Origin: Citrobacter gillenii
GTDB lineage: Bacteria > Pseudomonadota > Gammaproteobacteria > Enterobacterales > Enterobacteriaceae
DNA length: 64,000 nucleotides
NCBI RefSeq assembly: GCF_013337685.1
Contig: NZ_SUQN01000004.1
Coordinates: 62,001 to 126,000 of the forward strand
Reading direction: 5' to 3'
Shown here: positions 20,448 to 30,839 of the stretch, one piece after another
Numbering within the stretch: position 1 is the stretch's first letter
How the letters are laid out: the number at the start of each line of letters is the position of its first letter
Position numbers and translations under genes: made by a program
The notes under the pieces: generated by a model
Database searches by the model: none
Seen by the model: the letters and a program-made list of their open reading frames with translations, nothing else
Told to the model about the DNA's origin: nothing

Positions 20448-21701
20448 TCAGGCGTGCAAACGGTGATGTAAACGGGACCCCACCAGTAGCGCAAGGATCA
20501 GCATCAACGCAATAAACCCGCCGACGCCGTTCCAGCCGTAGTTATGCCAGAAAACGCCACCCAGCGTACCCGCAATGCTCGATCCCAGGTAATAACAGAA
20601 CAGATACAACGACGAGGCCTGACCTTTGGCGCGTTTAGCGCGCGGACCAATCCAGCTGCTGGCCACCGAATGTGCGGCAAAGAAACCGGCGGAAAAGAGC
20701 AGCATCCCGGCAAAAATCAGCCACAGTGAGGTGAACAGCGTCATCAACAAGCCTACGAGCATCACGCCAGTCGAGAACAACATCACCGGGCCACGACCGT
20801 AGCGGGTGGTCATTGACCCTGCTTTGGGGGAACTCCAGGTACCGGTAAGGTAAGCCACGGACAGCAGGCCGACCACCGCCTGACTGAGTTCCCAGGGCGA
20901 CAGCATCAGGCGGTAGCCGATGTAGTTAAACAGCGTGACAAACGACCCCATCAATAAGAATCCAACCACGAAAAGTAGCGGCAATCCGGGGTCACGCCAG
21001 TGCAGGCGGAAATTAATAAACAATGACTTAGGCCGCAGTGACGTCGGTCTGAAGTGGCGCGATTCGGGTAAGATTTTCCAGAACATCAGCGCGGAGGCCA
21101 GCGCAAAACAGCCGATAGCCGCCAGCGCAATACGCCAGTTAAAAAAGTCGGTAAATACTCCGCTGATCAACCGGCCACTCATGCCGCCAATCGAGTTACC
21201 GCTGATATACAGCCCCATAGAAAAGGCGACAAAGCTAGGGTGGATCTCCTCGCTGAGATAGGTCATACCTACCGCGGCGACCCCGCTTAATGACAGGCCA
21301 ATCAATGCACGCATGATCAGGATACCGTGCCAGCTGGTCATCATCGTTGAAAGTAAGGTGCAGCAGGAAGCCAGCAGGAGCGCGGTGACCATTACCGGCT
21401 TGCGGCCAATGGCGTCGGAAAGCGGGCCGGTAAACAGGAGACCGATTGCCAGCATGGCGGTGGAGATAGACAGTGAAATACTGCTGCTGGCAGGCGATAC
21501 GCCAAACTCATGGGACAGTACCGGCAGGATCGGTTGTACACAATACAGCAGGGCAAATGTCGCCAGACCGGCGGAAAACAGAGCCAGCGTGACGCGCATA
21601 AAAGAGGCGGTGCCGCGTTTTATAAACGCATCTGGCGGGGAGATAATCTGTTCATCAACATCGCTTGTCGGGGCAGTATCGACAGTAGTTGTACGGCTCA
21701 C
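20448..21701 (-). CDS. ynfM: MFS transporter YnfM
   Basis: A major facilitator protein of 417 residues with twelve helices, ortholog of E. coli YnfM, of the arabinose-efflux-like group. The cytoplasmic loop between helices 2 and 3 reads GPLSDAIGRKPVM, the MFS signature. A hydrophilic N-terminal tail of about 30 residues precedes the first helix. The substrate is unknown to me; related proteins export arabinose. It is divergent from the LysR gene ynfL, which probably controls it. Confidence 0.92.
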   Translation of the reverse strand: MSRTTTVDTAPTSDVDEQIISPPDAFIKRGTASFMRVTLALFSAGLATFALLYCVQPILPVLSHEFGVSPASSSISLSISTAMLAIGLLFTGPLSDAIGRKPVMVTALLLASCCTLLSTMMTSWHGILIMRALIGLSLSGVAAVGMTYLSEEIHPSFVAFSMGLYISGNSIGGMSGRLISGVFTDFFNWRIALAAIGCFALASALMFWKILPESRHFRPTSLRPKSLFINFRLHWRDPGLPLLFVVGFLLMGSFVTLFNYIGYRLMLSPWELSQAVVGLLSVAYLTGTWSSPKAGSMTTRYGRGPVMLFSTGVMLVGLLMTLFTSLWLIFAGMLLFSAGFFAAHSVASSWIGPRAKRAKGQASSLYLFCYYLGSSIAGTLGGVFWHNYGWNGVGGFIALMLILALLVGSRLHHRLHA

Positions 21702-21797
21702 ATGAAATCCATTGGGTATACAGGACTAGTCTTTAGAGTATGAAAAACACAATATTCTGTCTAATATATTAATAATCTCAAATAATATTTTAAAAAT

Positions 21798-22697
21798 ATG
21801 AATATTGAACTGCGTCACCTGCGCTACTTTGTGGCGGTTGCGGAAGAACTCCATTTTGGCCGTGCGGCGGCGCGGCTGAACATTTCCCAACCTCCGTTGA
21901 GCCAACAGATCCAAATCCTCGAGCAGCAGGTGGGTGCCAGATTGCTGGCGCGAACCAACCGCAGCGTGGCGCTGACCGCCGCAGGCAGGCAGTTTCTGGC
22001 CGACAGTCGGCAGATCCTCGGGCTGGTGAATGAAGCCGCAGCAAGGGCCGAACGTCTGCATTTGGGCGAAGCGGGTGAGTTGCGTATCGGATTTACCTCC
22101 TCAGCACCGTTTATTAAGGCGGTGTCAGATACGCTGTCCTTTTTTCGCCAGGCTTACCCCGATGTGCATATGCAAACCCGTGAAATGAATACCCGCGAGC
22201 AAATTGCCCCATTAAGCGAAGGGACGCTGGATATGGGACTGCTGCGCAATACGCAACTGCCTGACACTCTGCACCGGGAGGTTATCCTGCACGAACCGCT
22301 GATGGCGATGATCCCGCGAGCGCATCCATTGGCACAAAAGCCGGTTGTTACTCTGGCGGAACTTGCCCGCGAGCCGTTTGTCTTTTTTGACCCGCACGTG
22401 GGGACCGGATTGTATGACGATATTCTTGGCCTGATGCGTCGCTACGACCTGAAGCCGACTATTACTCAGGAGGTCGGGGAGGCGATGACCATTATCGGCC
22501 TGGTGGCGGCGGGGTTGGGGGTGTCTATTCTGCCAGCCTCCTTTAAACGGGTACAGCTGTATGAAATGTGTTGGGTACCGATAGCAGAAGAGGATGCTGT
22601 ATCTGAAATGTGGCTGGTGTGGCCTAAACATCGCGAGCAAAGCCATGCTGCGCAACGCTTTCGCCAGCAGCTTTTAGCGGCGGTACAACGTGCTTAA
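21798..22697 (+). CDS. ynfL: LysR-type regulator YnfL
   Basis: A regulator of 299 residues. The N-terminal winged helix-turn-helix (HLRYFVAVAEELHFGRAAARL, then SQPPLSQQIQILE) is of the CynR/CatM type. The C-terminal two-lobed domain binds an unknown ligand. It is divergent from ynfM with a 96-base AT-rich gap, a typical LysR arrangement, so ynfM is the likely target. Confidence 0.9.
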   Translation: MNIELRHLRYFVAVAEELHFGRAAARLNISQPPLSQQIQILEQQVGARLLARTNRSVALTAAGRQFLADSRQILGLVNEAAARAERLHLGEAGELRIGFTSSAPFIKAVSDTLSFFRQAYPDVHMQTREMNTREQIAPLSEGTLDMGLLRNTQLPDTLHREVILHEPLMAMIPRAHPLAQKPVVTLAELAREPFVFFDPHVGTGLYDDILGLMRRYDLKPTITQEVGEAMTIIGLVAAGLGVSILPASFKRVQLYEMCWVPIAEEDAVSEMWLVWPKHREQSHAAQRFRQQLLAAVQRA

Positions 22698-22825
22698 ATT
22701 AGTTTAAAAACCGGTGAAAATGTGCGGTAAATCACACGGCTAAGTAAAAAGTTGACGGAAACCATTGAAGTACTTCACCATAGCCTACAGATTATTTCGG
22801 AGCGCGAAAATAAAGGGAGTAAGTG

Positions 22826-24046
22826 GTGGTTGCTGATAGTCAGCCTGGGCATATCGATCAAATTAAGCAGACCAATGCGGGCGCGGTTTATCGCCTGATA
22901 GATCAGCTCGGACCGGTATCGCGTATTGATCTCTCTCGCCTGGCGCAATTAGCGCCTGCCAGTATTACCAAGATTGTCCGCGAAATGCTCGAAGCACATT
23001 TGGTGCAAGAACTGGAAATCAAAGAAGCCGGGAGTCGTGGGCGTCCGGCCGTTGGCCTGGTTGTCGAGACGGAAGCCTGGCACTACTTATCTATTCGTAT
23101 CAGTCGTGGCGAAATTTTTCTCGCACTGCGCGATCTCAGCAGCAAACTGGTGGTTGAAGATTGCCTTGAAATGGCGCTGGTCTCCGAGATCCCGCTGCTC
23201 GATCGTGTGATTGCGCAGGTCGATCAATTCTTCATTCGTCATCAGCAAAAGCTTGAACGCTTAACGTCCATTGCCATCACCATGCCGGGCATTATCGATA
23301 CCGAGAATGGCATCGTTCATCGCATGCCGTTTTACGATGACGTTAAAGAGATGCCACTGGGTGACGCGCTGGAGAGTCATACCGGGGTACCGGTATACAT
23401 TCAGCACGATATCAGCGCCTGGACCATGGCTGAAGCGCTTTTTGGTGCATCGCGCGGTGCCCGCGACGTGATTCAGGTAGTGATTGACCACAACGTGGGC
23501 GCGGGGGTGATCACCGACGGCCATTTACTGCATGCGGGCAGCAGCAGTCTGGTCGAGATTGGCCATACGCAGGTGGACCCGTATGGCAAGCGTTGTTACT
23601 GCGGGAATCATGGGTGTCTGGAAACGATAGCCAGTGTAGACAGCGTTCTTGAACTCGCACAGGTGCGTCTGAAGCAGTCGATGAGCTCCTCACTGCATGG
23701 CCAACCGTTGACGGTGGATTCAATATGCCTTGCCGCCATGCAGGGTGATTTATTGGCGAAAGATATTATTAACGGCGTCGGTACGCATGTGGGACGCATC
23801 CTGGCCATCATGGTGAATTTATTCAACCCGCAAAAGATTTTGATCGGTTCTCCGCTCAGCAAGGCCGCAGATATTCTGTTTCCGACCATTGCTGACAGTA
23901 TTCGCCAACAGGCGTTGCCAGCCTACAGTAAGCACATTGTTGTTGAGAGCACACAGTTTACCAATCAGGGAACGATGGCGGGGGCCGCACTCGTGAAGGA
24001 TGCGATGTATAACGGTTCTTTGTTGATTCGTCTATTACAGGGTTAA
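22826..24046 (+). CDS. mlc: glucose repressor Mlc (DgsA), ROK family
   Basis: A global repressor of PTS and sugar genes (ptsG, ptsHI, manXYZ, malT). It is relieved when PtsG binds it during glucose uptake. At 406 residues it is nearly identical to E. coli Mlc. It has an N-terminal helix-turn-helix (SRIDLSRLAQLAPASITKIV), a ROK kinase-like fold, and the zinc site HTQVDPYGKRCYCGNHGC with its cysteines intact. Two GTG codons are adjacent; the second (22826), seven bases after GGGAG, matches the E. coli protein. Confidence 0.96.
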   Translation: MVADSQPGHIDQIKQTNAGAVYRLIDQLGPVSRIDLSRLAQLAPASITKIVREMLEAHLVQELEIKEAGSRGRPAVGLVVETEAWHYLSIRISRGEIFLALRDLSSKLVVEDCLEMALVSEIPLLDRVIAQVDQFFIRHQQKLERLTSIAITMPGIIDTENGIVHRMPFYDDVKEMPLGDALESHTGVPVYIQHDISAWTMAEALFGASRGARDVIQVVIDHNVGAGVITDGHLLHAGSSSLVEIGHTQVDPYGKRCYCGNHGCLETIASVDSVLELAQVRLKQSMSSSLHGQPLTVDSICLAAMQGDLLAKDIINGVGTHVGRILAIMVNLFNPQKILIGSPLSKAADILFPTIADSIRQQALPAYSKHIVVESTQFTNQGTMAGAALVKDAMYNGSLLIRLLQG

Positions 24047-24171
24047 CATTTTTTAACTGTTGTACAAAAAATTGCGCTATCTCAAGCTGATTCAGGTTCT
24101 CTTACCTTAGACTTTCTCCACTGTATTATTTTCCTGGCTTATATTTTCAAAGCATAACGGTGGAGTTAGTG

Positions 24172-24867
24172 ATGCTGAAGCGTTTCTTTATTACAGGTAC
24201 AGACACTTCTGTTGGGAAGACAGTGGTTTCCCGCGCATTACTACAAGCGTTAGCGTCAGGGGGTAAATGTGTTGCGGGTTATAAACCCGTGGCTAAAGGC
24301 AGCAAAGAGACGCCGGAAGGCTTGCGGAACAAAGATGCGCTAGTGCTGCAAAGCGTTTCTTCCCTGGAATTGCCTTACGAGGCGGTCAATCCTATTGCGC
24401 TGAGCGAAGACGAAAGTAGTGTGGCGCATAGCGGCCCGATCAACTACACCCTGTTGTCCAATGGACTCGCCAGCCTGAGCGAAAAGGTTGATCACGTGGT
24501 GGTCGAAGGGACCGGCGGGTGGCGCAGTCTGATGAACGATTTGCGTCCGTTGTCGGAGTGGGTGGTTCAGGAACAGCTACCCGTGCTGATGGTAGTGGGG
24601 ATTCAGGAAGGCTGTATTAATCATGCCATCCTTACGGCGCAGGCGATTGCCAGTGACGGACTGCCGCTGATTGGTTGGGTAGCGAACCGCATTAACCCCG
24701 GATTGGCGCATTACGCTGAAATCATCGACGTGCTCGGCAAGAAATTACCTGCCCCGTTGATCGGCGAGTTACCGTACCTGCCGCGCGCAGAGCAGCGAGA
24801 GCTGTCTCAGTATATCCGACTGTCAATGCTCGGCAGCGTGCTGTCGGTAGATAGAGTCATGGCGTAA
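24172..24867 (+). CDS. bioD2: dethiobiotin synthetase paralogue BioD2 (YnfK)
   Basis: An ATP-dependent carboxylase of 231 residues that closes the ureido ring of dethiobiotin in biotin synthesis. The P-loop GTDTSVGKT and the catalytic lysine in YKPVAKG are present, as is the VEGTGGW segment. E. coli has two copies; BioD1 lies in the bio operon and this one follows mlc. The start at 24172 matches E. coli. Its last 45 bases overlap the convergent clcB gene. Confidence 0.93.
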   Translation: MLKRFFITGTDTSVGKTVVSRALLQALASGGKCVAGYKPVAKGSKETPEGLRNKDALVLQSVSSLELPYEAVNPIALSEDESSVAHSGPINYTLLSNGLASLSEKVDHVVVEGTGGWRSLMNDLRPLSEWVVQEQLPVLMVVGIQEGCINHAILTAQAIASDGLPLIGWVANRINPGLAHYAEIIDVLGKKLPAPLIGELPYLPRAEQRELSQYIRLSMLGSVLSVDRVMA

Positions 24868-26112
24868 CGTTCGCGACAGCACGGAAGCCACGACGCAAGC
24901 AATCAATAAGCCGGGGAGTAGACGATACTCCCCGGTCATTTCACAGACCATCAACGTAGACATAATCGGTGCGTGCGTTGTCGCCGCCAACAACGTCGCC
25001 ATCCCGGTTAATCCCAGCAGCACCGCAATCTCATCTGTACCGGGAAGCCAGAATCCCCACAGACGACCCAACAGCATACCAACCGACAGGCCGACAAACA
25101 GGGTCGGTGTGAACACACCGCCCGGCGCGCCAGAACCACTGCTGGCCAGTACAGCCAGTAATTTGCAGATAAAAATCCCGGAGATAACCGAAAGCAGCGG
25201 CGGGGAGAGTAAAAACGACTGCACCACGCTGTAGCCATTTCCCCAAACGGTTGGTGTGAATATCGACAGCACGCCAACGATCAATCCCCCCAGCGCCAGT
25301 TGCCACGGTGGTGAAAGTTTCAGGCGTAAAAAACCGGTGTGGCTGGTGGTCATCAGCCACATAAAGAGAGGGCCGCAGATCCCTGCCGCCACGCCGGTAC
25401 TGACAATCATCAGATAGTCCAGCGCGTGCAGCTCTCGCGACAAATGCACGGTATAAAGCAGCGCGTTGCTGTCACTGAGTAAATGAGTGGTGAGCAAGGC
25501 GACAACGGCGGAGACGACAACCGGTCCCAGCGATGCCAAAATTAACGTGCCAAACAGGACTTCAGCAATAAACAGGCTGCCGGCCAGTGGCGCATGGTAC
25601 GCACCGGCCATGCCGGCGGCAGCACCGCAGGCAATCCATAACTTCCATTCCGTGCGTGGGGTAAAGCGTTGTGCAAAACAGGATGCTGCCAGCGCCGCCA
25701 GTAAGATCATGGCGCCTTCACGTCCGATGGCACTCCCGCTGGCGACCACCAGCAATGACGCCAACGACTTCACCAGGCTGGCGCTAACGTCAAACTGGCC
25801 GTCAGTTTGCAGTGCTTCCATATAATCCGTAGGCGCCTGCGGGCGCTGCCGGTTAAATTTCTGCCAGCCCCACAGCAGTAAGCCTGCGGTAAGGCCGCCC
25901 AGAGCCGGGGTCAGCATGCGTCGCAGTGGTGACAGACTGGACGCCGCATTAACCAGACTGCCGGTATCATTACTCAGGAAAAGCCACTCCAGGAGCAGCA
26001 TGGCGTGGCGGAACCCGGCCACCGCCAGTGCTGCCAGGATACCAATCAGCGCAGCGAACACCAGACGGCGAAGCATCGCGCGCAGGTCGGGATAGGCGTG
26101 CAAATGATGCAT
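24823..26112 (-). CDS. clcB: voltage-gated ClC-type chloride channel/antiporter ClcB
   Basis: A ClC protein of 429 residues with eighteen short helices in family style. The selectivity-filter stretches are visible: [10 protein letters not shown], the [13 protein letters not shown] segment and later helices. The ATG at 26112 overlaps the dmsD stop as TAATG, favouring coupled translation; the frame extends further up inside dmsD and was cut there. In E. coli ClcA and ClcB help survival in extreme acid. The first 12 residues ([12 protein letters not shown]) are an extension compared with E. coli. Confidence 0.92.
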   Translation of the reverse strand: MHHLHAYPDLRAMLRRLVFAALIGILAALAVAGFRHAMLLLEWLFLSNDTGSLVNAASSLSPLRRMLTPALGGLTAGLLLWGWQKFNRQRPQAPTDYMEALQTDGQFDVSASLVKSLASLLVVASGSAIGREGAMILLAALAASCFAQRFTPRTEWKLWIACGAAAGMAGAYHAPLAGSLFIAEVLFGTLILASLGPVVVSAVVALLTTHLLSDSNALLYTVHLSRELHALDYLMIVSTGVAAGICGPLFMWLMTTSHTGFLRLKLSPPWQLALGGLIVGVLSIFTPTVWGNGYSVVQSFLLSPPLLSVISGIFICKLLAVLASSGSGAPGGVFTPTLFVGLSVGMLLGRLWGFWLPGTDEIAVLLGLTGMATLLAATTHAPIMSTLMVCEMTGEYRLLPGLLIACVVASVLSRTLRHDSIYRQHAAEH

Positions 26113-26726
26113 TAACGAAATAATGGCTTCACAGCGACGGGGATCAGCAACTGCGACTGCCAATGCGCCAGCGTGAGTCGGGCCAGTTCCCCCAGGGCCT
26201 GATAAAACGGATGATCGGCTTTCTCGATAAAGACTTCGAGGAAACGGCCCGACCAGGGTAACAGATGCCAGGCCAGCAGTTGTTCGCACGCGTTGTGATG
26301 GCCATTTTCAGCAAGCCAGGCAGTTAATAGCAGCAGAGAGCCGAAGTGATCTTCGGGTTCGTTTTGCTGCATGTCGAACTGGATACCGTTGTCGCGCATC
26401 CACTGACGCAATGCCAGCGTGGATTCACCAAACAAGACGTTTTCACGATCCAGCCAGACGGAACCCCATGGCGGAGAAGGCAGTGCGTACGGACCAACGA
26501 ACAAACGCTGCCAGGCCTGTGAGAGTGATTCATCGGCTTCAATCTGAAACTGGCTAACCAGTTCGCACAGCGTATCGTCAGACAGTGGCCATTGCGTCTG
26601 CCAGCCATTGGCTCTTAGCGCACTAATGAGCGGGGCCGCTTCTGCGCTGTCTGGCGCATAGTAAAATAGTGCACCCAGCACGCGCGCGGCGGTGGAGAAG
26701 TTGTCACGTTGAGAAAAAGAGGTCAT
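26112..26726 (-). CDS. dmsD: Tat proofreading chaperone DmsD
   Basis: A cytosolic chaperone of 204 residues (TorD/DmsD/NarJ superfamily) that binds the twin-arginine leader of DMSO-reductase-type catalytic subunits until the cofactor is loaded. The family motif region [10 protein letters not shown] is present. It is the last gene of the ynfE-ynfG-ynfH-dmsD operon, so YnfE is its nearest client. It overlaps clcB by one base. Confidence 0.93.
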   Translation of the reverse strand: MTSFSQRDNFSTAARVLGALFYYAPDSAEAAPLISALRANGWQTQWPLSDDTLCELVSQFQIEADESLSQAWQRLFVGPYALPSPPWGSVWLDRENVLFGESTLALRQWMRDNGIQFDMQQNEPEDHFGSLLLLTAWLAENGHHNACEQLLAWHLLPWSGRFLEVFIEKADHPFYQALGELARLTLAHWQSQLLIPVAVKPLFR

Positions 26727-26768
26727 GCAAACAATCCTGAAAAGTGCGGGCTTCCCCGCACTCGTGAG

Positions 26769-27623
26769 TTAACCTGCAACAGCCATACCGACTGTCATAT
26801 GCAGACCGTAAAACAATCCGCGGCCAATGATTTCACCGCCAAGCAGGAGAATTAAGCCGAGCGCCAGACCTGTAATATGAGGTTCTTTGCGGCGGATCAG
26901 GGGGCAAATCCAGCAACCCAGACCGGCGGCGAGCAACAGGATGCGCCAAACCTGCAAACGGCCATACTCGGGTACCAGCGTCGTTGCGTGTTGCACCGAA
27001 CTGTGAATTTCACCGAGCGACACGCCCTGTAGAGCAATAACCCCAATGCAAACCAACAGGGCCAGAACGCTAATGCTGGCGTATGTAGCGGCGTTAAATG
27101 AGACGCGAACGGTACGCAGTAGCAGGGCAGCAAACAGCGGGCCACTCAGCAACACCGTCATGAAAAAGGCCACGGTGGTGTAACCATTATACCAGGTCGG
27201 CACGGTCTCTATCTGGTAAACCTGGGTCATCGCCCAGACAAATACAACGCCGAGGAGCATGCTCACCAGCAGCCAGATTTTACCCAGCGCTGCGGGCATT
27301 TTACCGAGAAAAGCCACCAGCCACCAGACGCCACCGATGGCGAAAAATAACGATCCGCTGGCTATTTCGTTACTCAGCGCCGAGGCACCGACCCGGTTTA
27401 GTGAATTAAGTGCCCGCAGTGGAGAGCCCAGGTGCATTACCGAGGCGAGAAACCCGATGCCCATCACCACCCACAGAAAGAACATGCTGCGAACGAGACG
27501 CTGTCTTGTCGCATCATCTTTGGCGGAGAGCCAACATAGCCCGCTCACAATCAGTGCGCCAACGACGCATTGTCCTAGTACCGTAAACAGTACCAGCGGC
27601 CATTCATGCCATCCATTGCCCAT
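26769..27623 (-). CDS. ynfH: membrane anchor subunit YnfH (DmsC family)
   Basis: A membrane protein of 284 residues with eight helices, homologous to DmsC. It would anchor the YnfE-YnfG complex on the periplasmic face and pass electrons from menaquinol. It lies one base after ynfG and is followed by dmsD. There is no haem-binding pair, as usual for DmsC-type anchors. Confidence 0.92.
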   Translation of the reverse strand: MGNGWHEWPLVLFTVLGQCVVGALIVSGLCWLSAKDDATRQRLVRSMFFLWVVMGIGFLASVMHLGSPLRALNSLNRVGASALSNEIASGSLFFAIGGVWWLVAFLGKMPAALGKIWLLVSMLLGVVFVWAMTQVYQIETVPTWYNGYTTVAFFMTVLLSGPLFAALLLRTVRVSFNAATYASISVLALLVCIGVIALQGVSLGEIHSSVQHATTLVPEYGRLQVWRILLLAAGLGCWICPLIRRKEPHITGLALGLILLLGGEIIGRGLFYGLHMTVGMAVAG

Positions 27624-27624
27624 G

Positions 27625-28242
27625 TTACACCTCCCTCGGGTTTGCCAGATAACCGGTGGTATCCCCGGTTGGACGGCTGTTGGCGTTGGGTTTAATCACA
27701 ATGTTCGGTTTGGTAAAGTGTGCACCCGGTAGTGGAGCCACCGCCGCCAACGTCCCGTGCTTTTTGCGCAGTTCATCAATGGGGCCAAAGTCCAGCGCGC
27801 GTAACGGGCAGGACTCAACGCAGATGGGTTTTTTACCGTCGGCAACGCGGTCATGGCAGCCGTCACATTTGGTCATATGTCCTTTGGTCGCGTTGTACTG
27901 CGGAGCGCCGTAAGGGCAGGCCATATGACAATAGCGGCAGCCAATACACACGTCCTCATCAACAACGACAAAGCCATCTTCACGTTTATGCATGGCTCCG
28001 CTCGGACACACCTTAGTGCAGGCCGGATCTTCGCAGTGGTTACATGAGATCGACAAATAATAGGCGAAGACGTTTTGCTGCCAGACGCCGTTATCTTCCT
28101 GCCAGTCACCCCCTGCGTATTCGTAAATACGCCGGAAGCTAACATCCGGGGTTAAATCTTTATAGTCTTTACAGGCCAGTTCGCAGGTTTTGCAACCGGT
28201 GCAACGGGCGGAGTCGATAAAAAATCCGTACTGCGCATTCAT
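27625..28242 (-). CDS. ynfG: iron-sulfur subunit YnfG (DmsB family)
   Basis: A ferredoxin-like electron-transfer subunit of 205 residues. Cysteine clusters for four [4Fe-4S] centres are visible: CTGCKTCELAC, CNHCEDPAC with CPSGAM, CIGCRYCHMAC with CPYGAP, and CDGC with CVESCP. It carries electrons from YnfH to YnfE. It is encoded ten bases after ynfE. Confidence 0.95.
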   Translation of the reverse strand: MNAQYGFFIDSARCTGCKTCELACKDYKDLTPDVSFRRIYEYAGGDWQEDNGVWQQNVFAYYLSISCNHCEDPACTKVCPSGAMHKREDGFVVVDEDVCIGCRYCHMACPYGAPQYNATKGHMTKCDGCHDRVADGKKPICVESCPLRALDFGPIDELRKKHGTLAAVAPLPGAHFTKPNIVIKPNANSRPTGDTTGYLANPREV

Positions 28243-28252
28243 GAGCTATTCC

Positions 28253-30691
28253 TTAAACCTTCTCAATCTCAACCAGGTTAGTGTGCTGCGGGTTACCTTT
28301 GGCTAACGGTGACGGGCGCTGGGTGGTCAGCGTGTTAACACAGGCACCATGGTCAATTTTGTCGCCAGACATATCGGCATCGTGCCAGGCACCCTGGCCC
28401 ATTGCGCTAACGCCGGGGAGAATACGCGGGGTCACTTTTGCGGGAATACGCACTTCGCCACGATCGTTATAAACACGCACCATATCGCCATTGGAAATAC
28501 CACGCTTTTGCGCATCCAGTGGGTTAATCCAGACTTCCTGGCGACAGGACGCTTTGAGAACGTCGATGTTGCCGTAGCTTGAGTGGGTTCGAGATTTATA
28601 GTGGAAACCAAATAGCTGTAGTGGGAAATGACTGCGTTTGGGATCGTCCCAGCCTTCAAAGGTCGATGCGTAAACAGGCAGCGGACTAATCACGTCATCT
28701 TTCTCTAGTTCCCAGGTACGGGCAATTTTTGCCAGTCGACTCGAGTAGATCTCAATCTTGCCTGACGGTGTCTTCAGTGGATTGGCATCAGGGTCTTCGC
28801 GGAACTTCTTGTAGGCGACATAGTGCCCGTTAGGATCTTTACGCTTATAGATCCCCATTTTTTTTAGCTCATCATACGAAGGCAGTGCAGGGTCTTTAGC
28901 CAGCATTTTGGCATACAGGTACTGCAGCCATTGTTCTTGCGTGCGTCCTTCGGTAAACCGTTGGTGGATGTCGTCTCCAAGACGTTTCGCGATTTCGCTC
29001 ATTATCCAGTAGATGGGTTTACGCTCGAATTTTGCGGAAGTCGCGGGTTGAATAAAAATCAGGTATCCCATATTCCCGGCGTAATCGTTCGGAATAATGT
29101 CTTCTTGTTCAACGGTCATCAGGTCGGGCAGCAGAATATCGGCATATTTGGCGGAGGAGGTCATGAAATTCTCAATGACCACAATCATTTCGCATTTCGA
29201 ATCATCCTGCAGGATCTCATGCGTTTTATTGATATCCGAATGCTGATTGATAATGGTATTGCCCGCATAGTTCCAGATAAATTTAATCGGTACATCCAGC
29301 TTCTCTTTTCCGCGCACGCCGTCGCGGGTGGCAGTCATCTCGGTTCCACGTGCGATAGCGTCGGTCCAGCTAAAACAGGATATTTGCGTCTTGATGGGAT
29401 TGTCGGGCAGCGGCATGCGCTCAATCGTAATGGTATAGGTGGATTCGCGTGCGCCACTGTTACCGCCGTTGATGCCCACATTACCGGTCAGGATGGGTAA
29501 CATGGCAATGGCGCGGGAAGTCAGCTCACCGTTTGCCTGGCGCTGTGGCCCCCATCCTTGACAGATGTACGCTGGTTTGGCGCTCCCAATCTCTCTGGCC
29601 AATTTAATAATGCGCGCGGCTGGGATCCCGGTGATGTGCGATGCCCATTCTGGTGTTTTTGCAATGCCATCGTCGCCGTCACCCATTATATAGGCTTTAT
29701 AATGTCCGTTTGCGGGAGCGTCGACCGGAAGGGTTTTCTCATCATAACCAATACAGTACTTGTCGAGGAACGGTTGATCGACAAGCTCCTCAGTAATCAG
29801 TACCCAGGCAATTCCTGCCACCAGTGCGGCGTCAGTGCCCGGACGAATCGGGATCCACTCATCTTCACGACCCGCTGCGGTATCGGTATAACGAGGGTCG
29901 ATAACAATCATTCTGGCATTTGAGCGTTCCCGGGCTTGCTCCAGGAAGTAAGTAATACCGCCACCGCTCATACGCGTTTCGGCAGGATTATTGCCGAACA
30001 TAACGACCAGTTTCGTGTTTTCGATGTCTGAAGTGCTATTGCCGTCGTTTGAGCCGTAGGTGTAGGGCATTGCGGCTGCAATTTGGGCCGTACTGTACGT
30101 CCCATAGTGGCTGAGGAAGCCGCCATAGCAGTTCATCAGGCGCGCCACTAGCGAGGCATAAGGGGAAGAACGGGTAATGTTGCCACCGACAATGCCGGAG
30201 GTGTAGTTAATGTATACCGCTTCATTGCCGTATTTCTGTATGGTATTTTTTAGACCGGCGCTGATGGTGTCCAAGGCTTCCTGCCAGCTAATACGTTCAA
30301 ATTTACCTTCACCACGTTTACCAACACGCTTCATAGGATAATTAAGCCTGTCAGGGTGATTAATACGTCGGCGGATAGAACGACCGCGCAGGCAGGCGCG
30401 GACCTGGTGATTACCATAGATGTCATCGCCGGTATTGTCGGTGTCTACCCAACAAACTTCGTCATCTTTGACATGTAACTGCAAAGCACAGCGACTGCCG
30501 CAGTTAACTGAGCATGCGCCCCAGACGATTTTTTCTTCAACCGGCGAGATTGATTGCTGTACCGCAGCGGCGGCGGTACGCATCCCGAAAGGCAGTGATA
30601 CGCCACCTGCGGCAAGCGCGAGTGTACCGATAGCCGAGGACTTCACTAACGTCCTGCGGCTAATACCTCCATATTGGTCAACTTCAGACAT
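28253..30691 (-). CDS. ynfE: selenate/DMSO reductase-type molybdoenzyme YnfE
   Basis: A catalytic subunit of 812 residues. A Tat leader (SRRTLVKSSAIG) is followed by a [4Fe-4S] motif (CSVNCGSRCAL) and the MGD-binding domains typical of DMSO reductases. It matches E. coli YnfE more closely than YnfF in the leader and over many variable stretches. E. coli YnfE is linked to selenate reduction. The start at 30691 was chosen because GGAG lies six bases before it. E. coli has ynfE and ynfF in tandem; here only one catalytic gene precedes ynfG. An FNR-like site lies upstream. Confidence 0.94.
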   Translation of the reverse strand: MSEVDQYGGISRRTLVKSSAIGTLALAAGGVSLPFGMRTAAAAVQQSISPVEEKIVWGACSVNCGSRCALQLHVKDDEVCWVDTDNTGDDIYGNHQVRACLRGRSIRRRINHPDRLNYPMKRVGKRGEGKFERISWQEALDTISAGLKNTIQKYGNEAVYINYTSGIVGGNITRSSPYASLVARLMNCYGGFLSHYGTYSTAQIAAAMPYTYGSNDGNSTSDIENTKLVVMFGNNPAETRMSGGGITYFLEQARERSNARMIVIDPRYTDTAAGREDEWIPIRPGTDAALVAGIAWVLITEELVDQPFLDKYCIGYDEKTLPVDAPANGHYKAYIMGDGDDGIAKTPEWASHITGIPAARIIKLAREIGSAKPAYICQGWGPQRQANGELTSRAIAMLPILTGNVGINGGNSGARESTYTITIERMPLPDNPIKTQISCFSWTDAIARGTEMTATRDGVRGKEKLDVPIKFIWNYAGNTIINQHSDINKTHEILQDDSKCEMIVVIENFMTSSAKYADILLPDLMTVEQEDIIPNDYAGNMGYLIFIQPATSAKFERKPIYWIMSEIAKRLGDDIHQRFTEGRTQEQWLQYLYAKMLAKDPALPSYDELKKMGIYKRKDPNGHYVAYKKFREDPDANPLKTPSGKIEIYSSRLAKIARTWELEKDDVISPLPVYASTFEGWDDPKRSHFPLQLFGFHYKSRTHSSYGNIDVLKASCRQEVWINPLDAQKRGISNGDMVRVYNDRGEVRIPAKVTPRILPGVSAMGQGAWHDADMSGDKIDHGACVNTLTTQRPSPLAKGNPQHTNLVEIEKV

Positions 30692-30791
30692 AACCCACTC
30701 CATTATAGTTATCGCTATATATTACGTGTCACAACGAAATTAATAGCATGCTAATGATGGGCTGAGTTTACCTATTCTGGGGTAGGGCTTA

Positions 30792-30805
30792 TTAATGCAT
30801 ATCAA
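30792..30805 (-). promoter_or_regulatory. FNR-like site upstream of the ynfE operon
   Basis: The minus strand reads TTGATATGCATTAA, nine of ten consensus bases for TTGAT-N4-ATCAA, 101 bases before the ynfE start. Anaerobic activation by FNR fits an anaerobic reductase operon and is known for the ynf genes in E. coli. Confidence 0.6.
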
Positions 30806-30839
30806 ATTAAGCGTAACCCTCCGCGAACGGAGGGCAGGT

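Noticed and set aside
24823..26289. Longer ClcB start at 26289
   Set aside because: The extension lies wholly within dmsD and is not membrane-like; the TAATG overlap at 26112 gives a family-like N-terminus.
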